Shown here one piece after another: positions 35,022 to 42,541 of a stretch of 42,541 nucleotides of DNA. The notes under the pieces are model-generated. The model did not search any database. It worked only from the letters and a program-made list of their open reading frames with translations, and was not told the origin of the DNA. The translations under genes and the position numbers were made by a program. The first letter of the stretch is position 1. Each line of letters begins with the position of its first letter. The stretch covers positions 1-42,541 of the forward strand of contig JAFUKC010000023.1 in NCBI GenBank assembly GCA_017467885.1, written 5' to 3'. The stretch comes from Bacteroidaceae bacterium (lineage in GTDB: Bacteria > Bacteroidota > Bacteroidia > Bacteroidales > Bacteroidaceae).

Positions 35022-36682
35022 AAAATTATTGTTTTTTCTATTATGGTTTCGTTTCCTGCATAATCGGTTACAACAAGACGCAATCTATGTTTACCGGGTG
35101 AAACTCCTTCACGTTTATGGTTACACGTCAGACGACCCGTCTTGCTGCTGAATTCAAACAAGATAAATTTATCATCGATATACCCTTTGTAATCTTTTAT
35201 TCCCGTCTGCGTATCGCGCAATGTAAAGATAATAGTACCACTACCCCTCCAGCGCTTCTCGTTTAACGCTTTAACCTGAGGTGCCACAGTATCTACTGCA
35301 ACGTCGTAGATTCCAAGAACGGATATTTTACCTTCTACCCAACCGTTCGAGGCTTTTCCGCCTGCCGAAAGCCACCCTTTTCCATTTTTCCGACGAAGAT
35401 AGTAACATCTTTCGGGATAAGGCAGCGAATCGTTTATCTGCATGCGAAGAAACGCTCCGTTACGCAGAGGAATTGCAGAACCGGCAATATCGTAAGAGCG
35501 TGATATATCGGTTGCCGGCAACTCGAATACCTTTATATATGTATCTTCGAACAATTCACCGGCCGGTATTGCAAGATGCATTCCTTGATACGAAATTTCG
35601 TTATTGATATACCATAGCAACAAATGCCCTTCTTCGTCGTATACAGAGGGGATGGTGTCGCATTTGCCTCGCAATGCAAAAGAACAAGATTTCACATTCC
35701 CATGATAATCGTACAGACGATACTTGACATTGTATATACGTTCTTCGTCGATTGTAATCCAACCACGATTTTCATCGCACGATAGCGCACGCAAAGGATT
35801 GTTGTCTAAAACGTATGAGCGCAGGTACCAGTCGCCGTCACTCGAACGCCGTTGGTAATCGGCCCATGCATTTATCAACCTGGTTTCGTCGAACGAGAAA
35901 CCATCCATTACACTTGAAAAACGCAAAGAATCATCTACATACATCTCGTATCGGTATATTCCGTAACGGTTCGTTGTATTATCCATAAAATCCTCGGCTT
36001 TGACAGATACACCGACAACACCCCAGACATTCAACGTATCGCCGGCAAACTTGCATGTAACCGTATTACTGCCACTATTTACCACACCTGCGCCCTTATA
36101 AGGAGTTACAGCATAGGCATACGCCACAGGCGGACGGCTGTCGGCAATAAGATGTTTATAGAAACGGAGAGGGTTGACAAGTTCATTTCCATCGGACTTA
36201 CGTACCTCGAAGTGCACATGCGGGCCGAAGGAATAACCGGTATTGCCACTATAGGCAACCAACTCGCCACGTTTCACACGAAATTCCTCGGGAGCAAATG
36301 AGATATCGGCAGCAAACGTTTCATTTTCGTACTGAAAACTGTGTATTCTATTTGCAATATCGGCTGTATATGCATTAAGATGAGCGTACACCGTCATATA
36401 TCCGTTATCGTGCATAATATAAAGTGCACGACCATATCCGCCGGGCGAAACTTTTACACGTGCCACATACCCGTCGGCCGGTGAAAATATCGGCTTGCCC
36501 ACAGTACCTTGCGTTTTAAAATCGATGCCGGCATGAAAATGATTTGTACGCAATTCGCCGAAATTGCCGCTCAACAACAATGGTATATCCAAAGGTGCAC
36601 GCATATTTACGGTGTCGTTCTGCCCAAAAACCGCCGAACACAGTAACAACATCTGTAAAAAGAAAAAGCCTGTTTTCTTCAT
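35018..36682 (-). CDS. M23-family metallopeptidase (LytM-like) with C-terminal beta domains
   Basis: This 554-residue protein has a signal peptide (about residues 1-20). The M23 domain has zinc ligands in HFHAGIDF (His50, Asp54) and GPHVHFE (His155, His157). M23 enzymes cut peptidoglycan crosslinks. All ligands are present, so activity is likely. The catalytic domain lies at the N-terminus and is followed by about 380 residues of beta-rich sequence, with Ig-like character in the last part (SPGKHRLRLVVTDYAGNET). It is exported to the periplasm or surface. The gene overlaps both the flippase and the C69 gene by 4 bp. Confidence 0.93.
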   Translation of the reverse strand: MKKTGFFFLQMLLLCSAVFGQNDTVNMRAPLDIPLLLSGNFGELRTNHFHAGIDFKTQGTVGKPIFSPADGYVARVKVSPGGYGRALYIMHDNGYMTVYAHLNAYTADIANRIHSFQYENETFAADISFAPEEFRVKRGELVAYSGNTGYSFGPHVHFEVRKSDGNELVNPLRFYKHLIADSRPPVAYAYAVTPYKGAGVVNSGSNTVTCKFAGDTLNVWGVVGVSVKAEDFMDNTTNRYGIYRYEMYVDDSLRFSSVMDGFSFDETRLINAWADYQRRSSDGDWYLRSYVLDNNPLRALSCDENRGWITIDEERIYNVKYRLYDYHGNVKSCSFALRGKCDTIPSVYDEEGHLLLWYINNEISYQGMHLAIPAGELFEDTYIKVFELPATDISRSYDIAGSAIPLRNGAFLRMQINDSLPYPERCYYLRRKNGKGWLSAGGKASNGWVEGKISVLGIYDVAVDTVAPQVKALNEKRWRGSGTIIFTLRDTQTGIKDYKGYIDDKFILFEFSSKTGRLTCNHKREGVSPGKHRLRLVVTDYAGNETIIEKTIIL

Positions 36683-38187
36683 TTTTTGTTTCGTTTAAAA
36701 CGTTTCATAACCATACCCAATAATTTTGTACGGGTAGTAAGTACATAAAGCGAAATCAGTATGGAGGCTGAAAAGAATAAGGCACCGGTTATCCAATAGA
36801 GTTTACCATTTCCCATGCAGCGACACGATATTATCGTAAGCAACAGAAGCGGAAACTGCAAAATAAAATATCGCATGGCACTTGCCGACAAACTGTATGA
36901 ATATCTGCAACGAGCAATACTGTACACCACAATAAAATCTATTATATGTACAACAGATATTGCACAACCGATTCCCGATACGCCCCATTGTAAATAGCCG
37001 AGAACAATAGCAACCACAAACGAGAGGTTATATAAAGATTCCTGTATGACAAACACCAAAGAGTCGCCCTTCGAAAGTGGCAAAAATGATATAGGATAAG
37101 TCATTGCCCTCACAAGCATGCCAAGCATAGCAAACTGTGTCATGGCAACAACAGGCATGAACTCCACTGTCGATAACAAAGGAATCAATATCGGCAAAAC
37201 AACCACAAAAGCTATTATTGCCGGCGCCTGCACAAGCAGTTGCACCTCTACCTGCTCATTGACAATGGAACTGCGCACACCAACATCGGACATCACACTC
37301 GACAGGCGGGGATAATATTGCGAATCCAATGCCGAGAACAACACCGCCGGCAAGGTTGTTATAAACATAAAACCTACAGAGAACATACCGGTTACAGCCT
37401 CGCTGCCAATCGAAGTAAGAAAATTGCAAACCAACCATATCGACGCAGCCGTTACGATGGATGCGTACATATACCCTGCACCCAATCTGACTATGTCGTA
37501 CCCTTTTTTAAGCAACGAAAAAGAGAATGGCAGAATGCGATAGCCGTATGAAGGTAACGAAAAACGGAATAGTACAAGCAACTGTGTCAGCGCAATCAAA
37601 AAGATTGTAGGGAATATTCCATCTATACCCATAAAGTAATAGAACGGTGCCGATAAAGCCAATGAAACAACTGCACCTATAAGAGAATACAGTGCAACCT
37701 GCGTATAATGCCTTGTAGCACGCAATATGGCAATCTCGCCACCCGACAAGGCCATGAAAAAGACCACCGGCGACAACATTGCAAAGTGCAAGGCATAGTA
37801 CTCTACCGTCTTGAACATCATAATGCTGACTAACGGCGATAACATCAGCAACAGAAAAGCGCCCAAAATTCCGGTATAAAAAGCTATACTGCGAACAACC
37901 CTCAAGCTATCTTTTAAAGTATCGATGTCTGAATTCTCGTATGCAACCGAAAGTGTACGCACAGCACTGAACGAAAGTGCAAGATTGGTTGAATCGCTGA
38001 ACAGTTGTATGGTACGATTGAAGTTGGCTATGATACCCATACCGGCAGCACCTAACAACTGCGCAGAGAGTTTGCTCCTTACAAGACCAAGGAGAGTGGA
38101 AATAAATTGGGTACCACCGAACATACCCAAATATTTCATAACATCTGCATAACCTTTATGTACACCCGATTCAGACTCTTTCATCAA
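36679..38187 (-). CDS. Polysaccharide flippase, Wzx/MATE-like (O-antigen translocase type)
   Basis: This 502-residue protein has about 12-14 hydrophobic segments. It opens with MKYLGMFGGTQFISTLLGLVRSKLSAQLLGAAGMGI, the pattern of O-antigen/enterobacterial-common-antigen translocases in the MOP superfamily. These flip lipid-linked glycans across the inner membrane. It is the first gene of the minus-strand operon and is divergent from three glycosyltransferase genes, which supports a surface-glycan role. A TACGTTTG box lies 67-74 bp upstream. Confidence 0.92.
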   Translation of the reverse strand: MMKESESGVHKGYADVMKYLGMFGGTQFISTLLGLVRSKLSAQLLGAAGMGIIANFNRTIQLFSDSTNLALSFSAVRTLSVAYENSDIDTLKDSLRVVRSIAFYTGILGAFLLLMLSPLVSIMMFKTVEYYALHFAMLSPVVFFMALSGGEIAILRATRHYTQVALYSLIGAVVSLALSAPFYYFMGIDGIFPTIFLIALTQLLVLFRFSLPSYGYRILPFSFSLLKKGYDIVRLGAGYMYASIVTAASIWLVCNFLTSIGSEAVTGMFSVGFMFITTLPAVLFSALDSQYYPRLSSVMSDVGVRSSIVNEQVEVQLLVQAPAIIAFVVVLPILIPLLSTVEFMPVVAMTQFAMLGMLVRAMTYPISFLPLSKGDSLVFVIQESLYNLSFVVAIVLGYLQWGVSGIGCAISVVHIIDFIVVYSIARCRYSYSLSASAMRYFILQFPLLLLTIISCRCMGNGKLYWITGALFFSASILISLYVLTTRTKLLGMVMKRFKRNKK

Positions 38188-38253
38188 AAATATATTATTA
38201 CATCAACACTGCGACAGAATGGGTTACTAATATTAAGAACAATCATTACAATA

Positions 38254-38261
38254 CAAACGTA
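38254..38261 (-). promoter_or_regulatory. Candidate -7 box of the flippase operon
   Basis: The minus strand reads TACGTTTG, matching TAnnTTTG; no -33 TTTG is seen at the usual distance. Confidence 0.35.
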
Positions 38262-38390
38262 GCAATAAATTATTTGCGAAGATAGTAAAAAAGCCGATAG
38301 ATTATCGGATAAAGAAAAGAAAAGTATAAAAATAGGCTGTTATTGCAAATAAATAACAAGCAGAACCATCGTCATTATATTAAAAAGTGT

Positions 38391-38398
38391 TATCTTCG
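38391..38398 (+). promoter_or_regulatory. Candidate -7 box of the glycosyltransferase operon
   Basis: TATCTTCG differs by one base from TAnnTTTG and lies 31 bp before the ATG at 38429. If used, it excludes the upstream ATG at 38387 as the start. Confidence 0.4.
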
Positions 38399-38428
38399 CA
38401 TTTGATTATAAAATTTCCAAAAAGTCAA

Positions 38429-39400
38429 ATGAAACTAAGCATCATAGTACCGGTTTACAAGGTAAGACGTCACTTGCAGAATTGCATTGAGAGCATTCTG
38501 CAACAGACCTACACCGACTATGAGCTGATACTGGTTGACGACGGCTCGCCCGACAACTGCGGAGCTATTTGCGACCGCTATGCCCAGGAGTGCGACAAAG
38601 TAAAAGTAATTCATAAGAAAAACGGCGGGCTGTCATCGGCAAGAAATGCAGGATTGGCTGTTGCCCAAGGTGAATACATAACATTTGTAGATGGCGATGA
38701 CAGCATAGCTTCGGGAACCTACTACTACAACATGCGTATATTGCAGGCGCACCCCGAGATAGACATTTTGGAATACCCCGTAACCGAGCACTACGAATCG
38801 CCACGAAGCCGTATAAAATCATTCAAGCCCGAGTTGGTATCGGGCAATGAGAATATCTTTGTCGACTGGATAAAACGCAAGGGATACGAACACTGCTATT
38901 CGTGTAACAAGATATACCGTTCAGAGCTTTTCTTTTTTGTGCGTTTCCCCGAAAGTGAATCGTTCGAGGACACATTTATCACCCCTATTCTGTATGAGAG
39001 CTGCGAAAATGTCTACTATTCAGATGCCGGATTCTACTACTATCACTACCACCCAAAAAGCATCACCAACACATATACATTCAAATCATACTTCTTTCTT
39101 TACCGTAACCTTGTTACACTTCACAACAAGGTAAAAAACGAATACAAGATGAAAGAAGAAGCTTTTGATATATTATTTAGAGCCATAGATAACCTGACAG
39201 TCTTGCACCGTTGCTCGGACGGAAGTGCCGGAGAACTGAAATCGGCATGCGGGTTGCTTACAAATGAACGTATCGGCCTATCGGAACTCTACCACATGAA
39301 TATTTCGTTAAGAAATAAAATAAAATATACCACATTTGCCCTCTTTGGGGCAGCAGTACATGCGCGTATATACTCGATGTTCTGCAAAAAACTATGCTAA
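38429..39400 (+). CDS. Family 2 glycosyltransferase (first)
   Basis: This protein of about 323 residues has a GT-A fold. It opens MKLSIIVPVYKVRRHLQNCIESI, with DDGSPDNCGAICDRY for nucleotide binding and the metal-binding FVDGDDSIASG. It transfers a sugar from a nucleotide donor, probably to a lipid-linked or surface glycan. An in-frame ATG exists at 38387, but the 14 extra residues precede the universal GT2 N-terminus and the candidate promoter lies between, so 38429 is preferred. It overlaps the next gene by 7 bp. Confidence 0.93.
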   Translation: MKLSIIVPVYKVRRHLQNCIESILQQTYTDYELILVDDGSPDNCGAICDRYAQECDKVKVIHKKNGGLSSARNAGLAVAQGEYITFVDGDDSIASGTYYYNMRILQAHPEIDILEYPVTEHYESPRSRIKSFKPELVSGNENIFVDWIKRKGYEHCYSCNKIYRSELFFFVRFPESESFEDTFITPILYESCENVYYSDAGFYYYHYHPKSITNTYTFKSYFFLYRNLVTLHNKVKNEYKMKEEAFDILFRAIDNLTVLHRCSDGSAGELKSACGLLTNERIGLSELYHMNISLRNKIKYTTFALFGAAVHARIYSMFCKKLC

Positions 39401-40419
39401 ACATCGTCGACAACATGATATTTCTCTCAATAGTAATTCCGCACTACAACCTTCCACGCGAACTGCTGAAGCGTTGCATAGAAAGCATAATCAACCAGAA
39501 ACAAGAACAGGGAAGCTGCGAGATTATTGTAGTGGACGACGGTTCGGACACCCCACCTGCATGGCTGAACGATTGCTACCCCAACGAAGTTGTAAGACTG
39601 ATAAACATTGAGCATGCAGGGCTTGGCGCCGCACGCAATGCAGGAATGTTGGAAGCAAGAGGCAAATACATACAATTCATAGATGCAGATGACTGCCTGA
39701 TACCCGACAGCATGAACGAATGCATCGAACTATTGCACATGGAAGCACCTCAGATACTGCGCTTCAGATACAGAATATGCCCCAACGAACAAAGCATACA
39801 GGAAAAGCCGAAAACAGAAAGATTCAAATATAGTTACACCATCAGTGGAGCTGCATATATGGCAGGCAACAATCTTCCGGGAAGCTCCTGTATCTATTTT
39901 TTCCAAAAAGATTTGGCCATAAAGCATAATATAACGTTTAAAGAATCGGTGTTTCATGAGGACGAGGAGTTCAGCACCAAACTGCACTTCTTTGCCACAA
40001 GCCTTATAAACACCAATGCACAGATATACAACTATTGCATTCGCAAAGAGTCAATTACAAGCAACACCAACAACGAATTTGAGGAGAAACGTATAAACGA
40101 TATTTTTGGTATATTGAAACGGCTGACACTGTTTCGCAATACCAATAAGCATAACTGCAACACTATACAGAAAAAAGCCATCGAACGGAAGCTCACAATG
40201 CTGACTGCAGACACCTTGCTTAACCTTTTCTACAATGGAGAAAAAGCCAAAGATATAAAAAGATTATGCAAAGGAGAGTTGCAACCCATCGGTCTGTACC
40301 CATTGCCTTCGGGAAAATACGGCCTAAAATACCGGATTTTTCGTATTTTGGCAAACAACACCATAGGATTGAGAATGTTGCGTATTTTGTTACCTAAAGA
40401 AAAACCACAAAAGAGATGA
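39394..40419 (+). CDS. Family 2 glycosyltransferase (second)
   Basis: This 341-residue GT-A protein has the opening FLSIVIPHYNLPRELLKRCIESI, VVDDGSDTPPAWL and the metal-binding FIDADDCLIPDS. The start may instead be ATG 39415 (Met8), which removes the overlap with the preceding gene. It is probably involved in the same glycan as its neighbours. The C-terminal third is Lys-rich and has no recognised domain. Confidence 0.92.
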   Translation: MLNIVDNMIFLSIVIPHYNLPRELLKRCIESIINQKQEQGSCEIIVVDDGSDTPPAWLNDCYPNEVVRLINIEHAGLGAARNAGMLEARGKYIQFIDADDCLIPDSMNECIELLHMEAPQILRFRYRICPNEQSIQEKPKTERFKYSYTISGAAYMAGNNLPGSSCIYFFQKDLAIKHNITFKESVFHEDEEFSTKLHFFATSLINTNAQIYNYCIRKESITSNTNNEFEEKRINDIFGILKRLTLFRNTNKHNCNTIQKKAIERKLTMLTADTLLNLFYNGEKAKDIKRLCKGELQPIGLYPLPSGKYGLKYRIFRILANNTIGLRMLRILLPKEKPQKR

Positions 40420-41516
40420 GAATTCTACTGCTTGGCGAATACAGCAACGTACATTGGAGCCTCGCCGAAGGATTACGCTCCCTCGGCCACGAGGTATGTG
40501 TTGTAAGCAACGGTGATTTTTGGAAAAACTACAAACGCGACATATCACTCGTCCGCAAAAAATACACCTTACACCACGGAATAAAATATCTTATAAAATT
40601 ATACAGGATATTGCCACGTCTTAGAAACTACGATGTCGTGCAGATAATAAACCCAATGTTTCTTGAAATAAAAGCCGAACATATAAAACCAATCTACAAC
40701 TATCTGCGCAGGCACAATAAAAAAGTATTCATGGGCGCCAATGGCATGGACGCATATTGGGTAGACTACTGCACCCGCAAACCATTCCCTTTTCGCTACT
40801 CCGACTTCAACATAGGCAACAAGGCAATAGACACCCCCATGAACCGCGAACTGATAGCAGCATGGCAAGGTACAGCCAAGGCACAACTGAACCGATACAT
40901 TGCAAACGATTGCAACGGAATAATTGCCGGATTATACGAGTATCACACCGTATATAAGGAACAACACGGAGACAAATTAACATACATACCATTCCCTATC
41001 GAGGCCGAAAAAAAGACAGTAGAACTGTATACACCAACAAGAAAAATACGCATATTCATCGGAATACAACGCAGCCGCAGCATATATAAAGGAACCGACA
41101 TCATGTTGCACGCATTGGAACGGATAGAAAAAAACTATCCCAACGAGTGCGAAATAATAAAAGCCGAAGATGTTCCATTTGCCAAGTATTCCCAAATGCT
41201 TAACAGTTGTGATATACAACTCGACCAACTTTATGGCTATTCACCGGCAATGAATGCCTTATTGGCTATGTCGAAAGGAAAAATCGTAGTAGGAGGTGGC
41301 GAAGAAGAATGTTATGAGATTCTTGGTGAGAAAGAATTGCGTCCTATAGTAAATGTATTACCCGAAGAGGAGGATATTTACAACAAATTAGAGGAACTTA
41401 TACTGCACAAAGAAAAAATCACAAAATTGCAGAAAGAGAGTATAGCATTTGTAGAGCGCCACCACTCACCTGCCAAGGTTGCAGAACAATATATCGAATT
41501 CTGGAACAGTAAATAA
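40416..41516 (+). CDS. GT-B glycosyltransferase (family 4-like)
   Basis: This 366-residue protein opens MRILLLGEYSNVHWSLAEGLRSLGHEV, a GT-B N-terminus. The C-terminal donor half includes KIRIFIGIQRSRSIYKGTDIMLHALERI and CDIQLDQLYGYSPAMNALLAMSKGKIVVGGGEEECYE, a diverged form of the GT4 E-x7-E region. It overlaps the preceding gene by 4 bp (ATGA) and ends the three-gene operon. Donor and acceptor are unknown. Confidence 0.88.
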   Translation: MRILLLGEYSNVHWSLAEGLRSLGHEVCVVSNGDFWKNYKRDISLVRKKYTLHHGIKYLIKLYRILPRLRNYDVVQIINPMFLEIKAEHIKPIYNYLRRHNKKVFMGANGMDAYWVDYCTRKPFPFRYSDFNIGNKAIDTPMNRELIAAWQGTAKAQLNRYIANDCNGIIAGLYEYHTVYKEQHGDKLTYIPFPIEAEKKTVELYTPTRKIRIFIGIQRSRSIYKGTDIMLHALERIEKNYPNECEIIKAEDVPFAKYSQMLNSCDIQLDQLYGYSPAMNALLAMSKGKIVVGGGEEECYEILGEKELRPIVNVLPEEEDIYNKLEELILHKEKITKLQKESIAFVERHHSPAKVAEQYIEFWNSK

Positions 41517-41548
41517 GAAGAAGTTAGGTTCACCTGCAAATTCTAATG

Positions 41549-41570
41549 AGATGCTATAAAAATAGCATCT
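41549..41570 (+). terminator. Hairpin after the glycosyltransferase operon
   Basis: A perfect 9-bp stem (AGATGCTAT/ATAGCATCT) has an AAAA loop. No T run follows, so termination is uncertain. Confidence 0.4.
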
Positions 41571-42090
41571 TCCGCTGTGGCGAGGTGATTCTCTTAAAAT
41601 CCTTAAAAATTTTGGTAGTTCTCTCCTTTAAATCCTCGGTGGCCCACGAACTATTCTTCCTCCACACTTTAACTTTCCTTTGTTCCTTTTTTGGAAAAAG
41701 GAACGCAAAAACCGGCACAGACTTCAGCATTCGCATAAATCTCCCGTTCGTAAGTTGCACAGCAACATTACTTATTTGATTTATGCTCGCCGTTCTTGTC
41801 TTTACGCTGTGGTTTCGGGAACGGGGTAACTCGCTATTCCCACTTCTGCCTGCATCGCGAAAAACATCGCTCAAACATCCCCCGTTCTTTTTCCTCTACC
41901 ACTGCTGACAAGAACTCTGCTTCTGACAGTGCCGAGGATTAAAAGTTACTTTTGCTATACATTATGCTGAAGCATTGCCAATGGTAATTCTGAAAAAACA
42001 TCCGGCACCGTAAGCGAGCGAGCGTAAATCCCTGCCGTATGCAGGAAACAGTGCGAGCATGTTTGAAATATATTAGCGGCACGTTATTAA
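41571..42090. other. Non-coding stretch with hairpins, possible repeated element
   Basis: The longest frame here is 106 codons on the minus strand (41554-41874), with an unusual Lys/Arg/Phe composition and no domain; I do not call it a gene. Structure is dense: GTTCCTTTTT with AAAAAGGAAC around 41680-41702, and CCTGC/GCAGG near 42031-42046. It could be an intergenic repeat family or a structured RNA. No promoter is clear. Confidence 0.4.
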
Positions 42091-42313
42091 TGTCGCACGG
42101 ATTGCGAAAAGCAAGCGTTGTCAAAAAAAAAGAACCTAAATAGGTTCTAACGAAGTAGCGCCTACGGGAATTAACGAAGTTAATAGACAAGGCTTGCAGC
42201 AACAGGTCGTGCGAAGCATTGACGAAGTTAATGCCGCACGGGTTGCGAAAAGCAAGCGTTGTCAATAAAAAAAAGAACCTAAATAGGTTCTAACGAAGTA
42301 GCGCCTACGGGAA
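42091..42313. repeat. Direct repeat including tRNA-Glu 3' end and terminator
   Basis: Copy one (42091-42172) and copy two (42231-42314) share GCGAAAAGCAAGCGTTGTCA, an A run, the hairpin AGAACCTAAATAGGTTCT and 17 nt of the tRNA-Glu 3' end (GTAGCGCCTACGGGAAT). They differ by a few bases and a 2-nt insertion. Copy one stops inside the T arm of the tRNA and runs into ATTAACGAAGTTAAT, so it has no tRNA body. Confidence 0.85.
42267..42291 (-). terminator. Intrinsic terminator of tRNA-Glu
   Basis: Read on the minus strand, AGAACCTATTTAGGTTCT is followed by a run of eight T, directly after the tRNA 3' end. A second copy sits at 42124-42149. Confidence 0.75.
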
Positions 42314-42370
42314 TCGAACCCGTGTTCCATGCGTGAGAGGCATGTGTCCTAGCCACTAGACGAAAGCGCC
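42299..42370 (-). tRNA. tRNA-Glu (anticodon CTC)
   Basis: On the minus strand the cloverleaf is complete. The acceptor is GGCGCTT with AGGCGCT (two G-U pairs, including position 1-72), followed by discriminator A. The D arm is of the GTCT-AGTGGCT-AGGAC type. The anticodon stem CATGC/GCATG encloses the loop CTCTCAC (anticodon CTC). The T arm is ACGGG-TTCGATT-CCCGT. CCA is not encoded. The G-U pair at the acceptor end is unusual and could matter for function. Confidence 0.9.
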
Positions 42371-42400
42371 AAATATTTCTATAATTATAGCTTATAAGCT

Positions 42401-42541
42401 TTTGTAGCGCCTACGGGAATCGAACCTGTGTTCGTTACAAGACAAGGAGTGAGAGGCATGTGTCCATCTCCTTTCTTCACCGTATTTGCTTTGTAGCGCC
42501 TACGGGAATCGAACCTGTGTTCGTTACAAGACAAGGAGTGA
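42401..42541 (-). repeat. Tandem partial tRNA-Glu copies, 89-bp period
   Basis: A unit starting at 42401 repeats at 42490 and runs off the window end. Each unit carries, on the minus strand, the tRNA-Glu 3' end (TTCGATTCCCGTAGGCGCTA); the complete unit also has the D/anticodon piece GGACACATGCCTCTCAC. The 3' side of the anticodon stem is replaced by an unrelated stretch (TCCTTGTCTTGTAACGAACA) and the T stem has one mismatch. They cannot fold as normal tRNAs. Confidence 0.85.

Noticed and set aside
41554-41874. 106-codon minus-strand frame as a real protein
   Set aside because: It has odd composition, no domain, no supporting promoter, and overlaps hairpins; more likely an open frame in a structured or repeated element.
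42401-42541. CRISPR array suggested by the regularly repeated 89-bp unit
   Set aside because: The repeated part is tRNA-Glu sequence, the period is too long, the 'spacer' is part of the same unit, and no cas genes are present.

Overview
The window looks like chromosomal DNA of a member of the order Bacteroidales (phylum Bacteroidota). The species cannot be named from sequence alone. The reasons are Bacteroidota-type promoters (TTTG about 20 nt before TAnnTTTG), an LPS-type Kdo gene (kdsA), TolC/HlyD export genes, and a glycogen cluster with a GH57 family protein, a glycosyltransferase and a debranching enzyme.

Layout. 1-1090: ECF sigma factor with a small two-TM membrane protein. 1131-4772: mazG (minus) divergent from valS (plus). 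4806-5687: coiled-coil envelope protein. 5761-10536: exporter operon (TolC-like, HlyD-like, two ABC-2 permeases, no ATPase). 10628-15187: minus-strand glycogen operon. 15385-20272: minus-strand outer-membrane-type protein, kdsA, a lipid/diacylglycerol kinase family protein and miaA. 20501-21181: Crp/Fnr regulator. 21324-21397: tRNA-Arg(TCT).

Between tRNA-Arg and the phosphohexomutase gene (31519) lies an AT-rich accessory island of about 10 kb. It holds a complete four-gene Zorya type I anti-phage system on the minus strand: zorA (MotA-like motor with a tail of about 500 residues), zorB (MotB/OmpA-like), zorC (EH-signature) and zorD (SNF2-type helicase). The genes are tightly coupled by overlaps. 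Facing away from zorA is a two-gene unit: an XRE regulator fused to an ImmA/IrrE metallopeptidase, then a PIN-domain protein, probably a toxin-antitoxin-like or regulatory pair. The far border contains a probable phage terminase fragment, a decayed repeat and an IS3-family transposase remnant directly abutting the phosphohexomutase gene.

31519-38187 is minus-strand core/envelope: phosphohexomutase, then an operon of polysaccharide flippase, M23 peptidase and C69 peptidase. Divergent from it is an operon of three glycosyltransferases (38429-41516), suggesting a surface-glycan locus. The last kilobase has no convincing gene. It carries hairpins, a duplicated segment, a tRNA-Glu(CTC) gene with its terminator, and tandem partial tRNA-Glu copies that run off the window end.

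The most notable system is the Zorya locus with its divergent XRE-peptidase/PIN partner. Zorya itself is described; the pairing and the tRNA-Glu repeat region are the parts that may be less well known.
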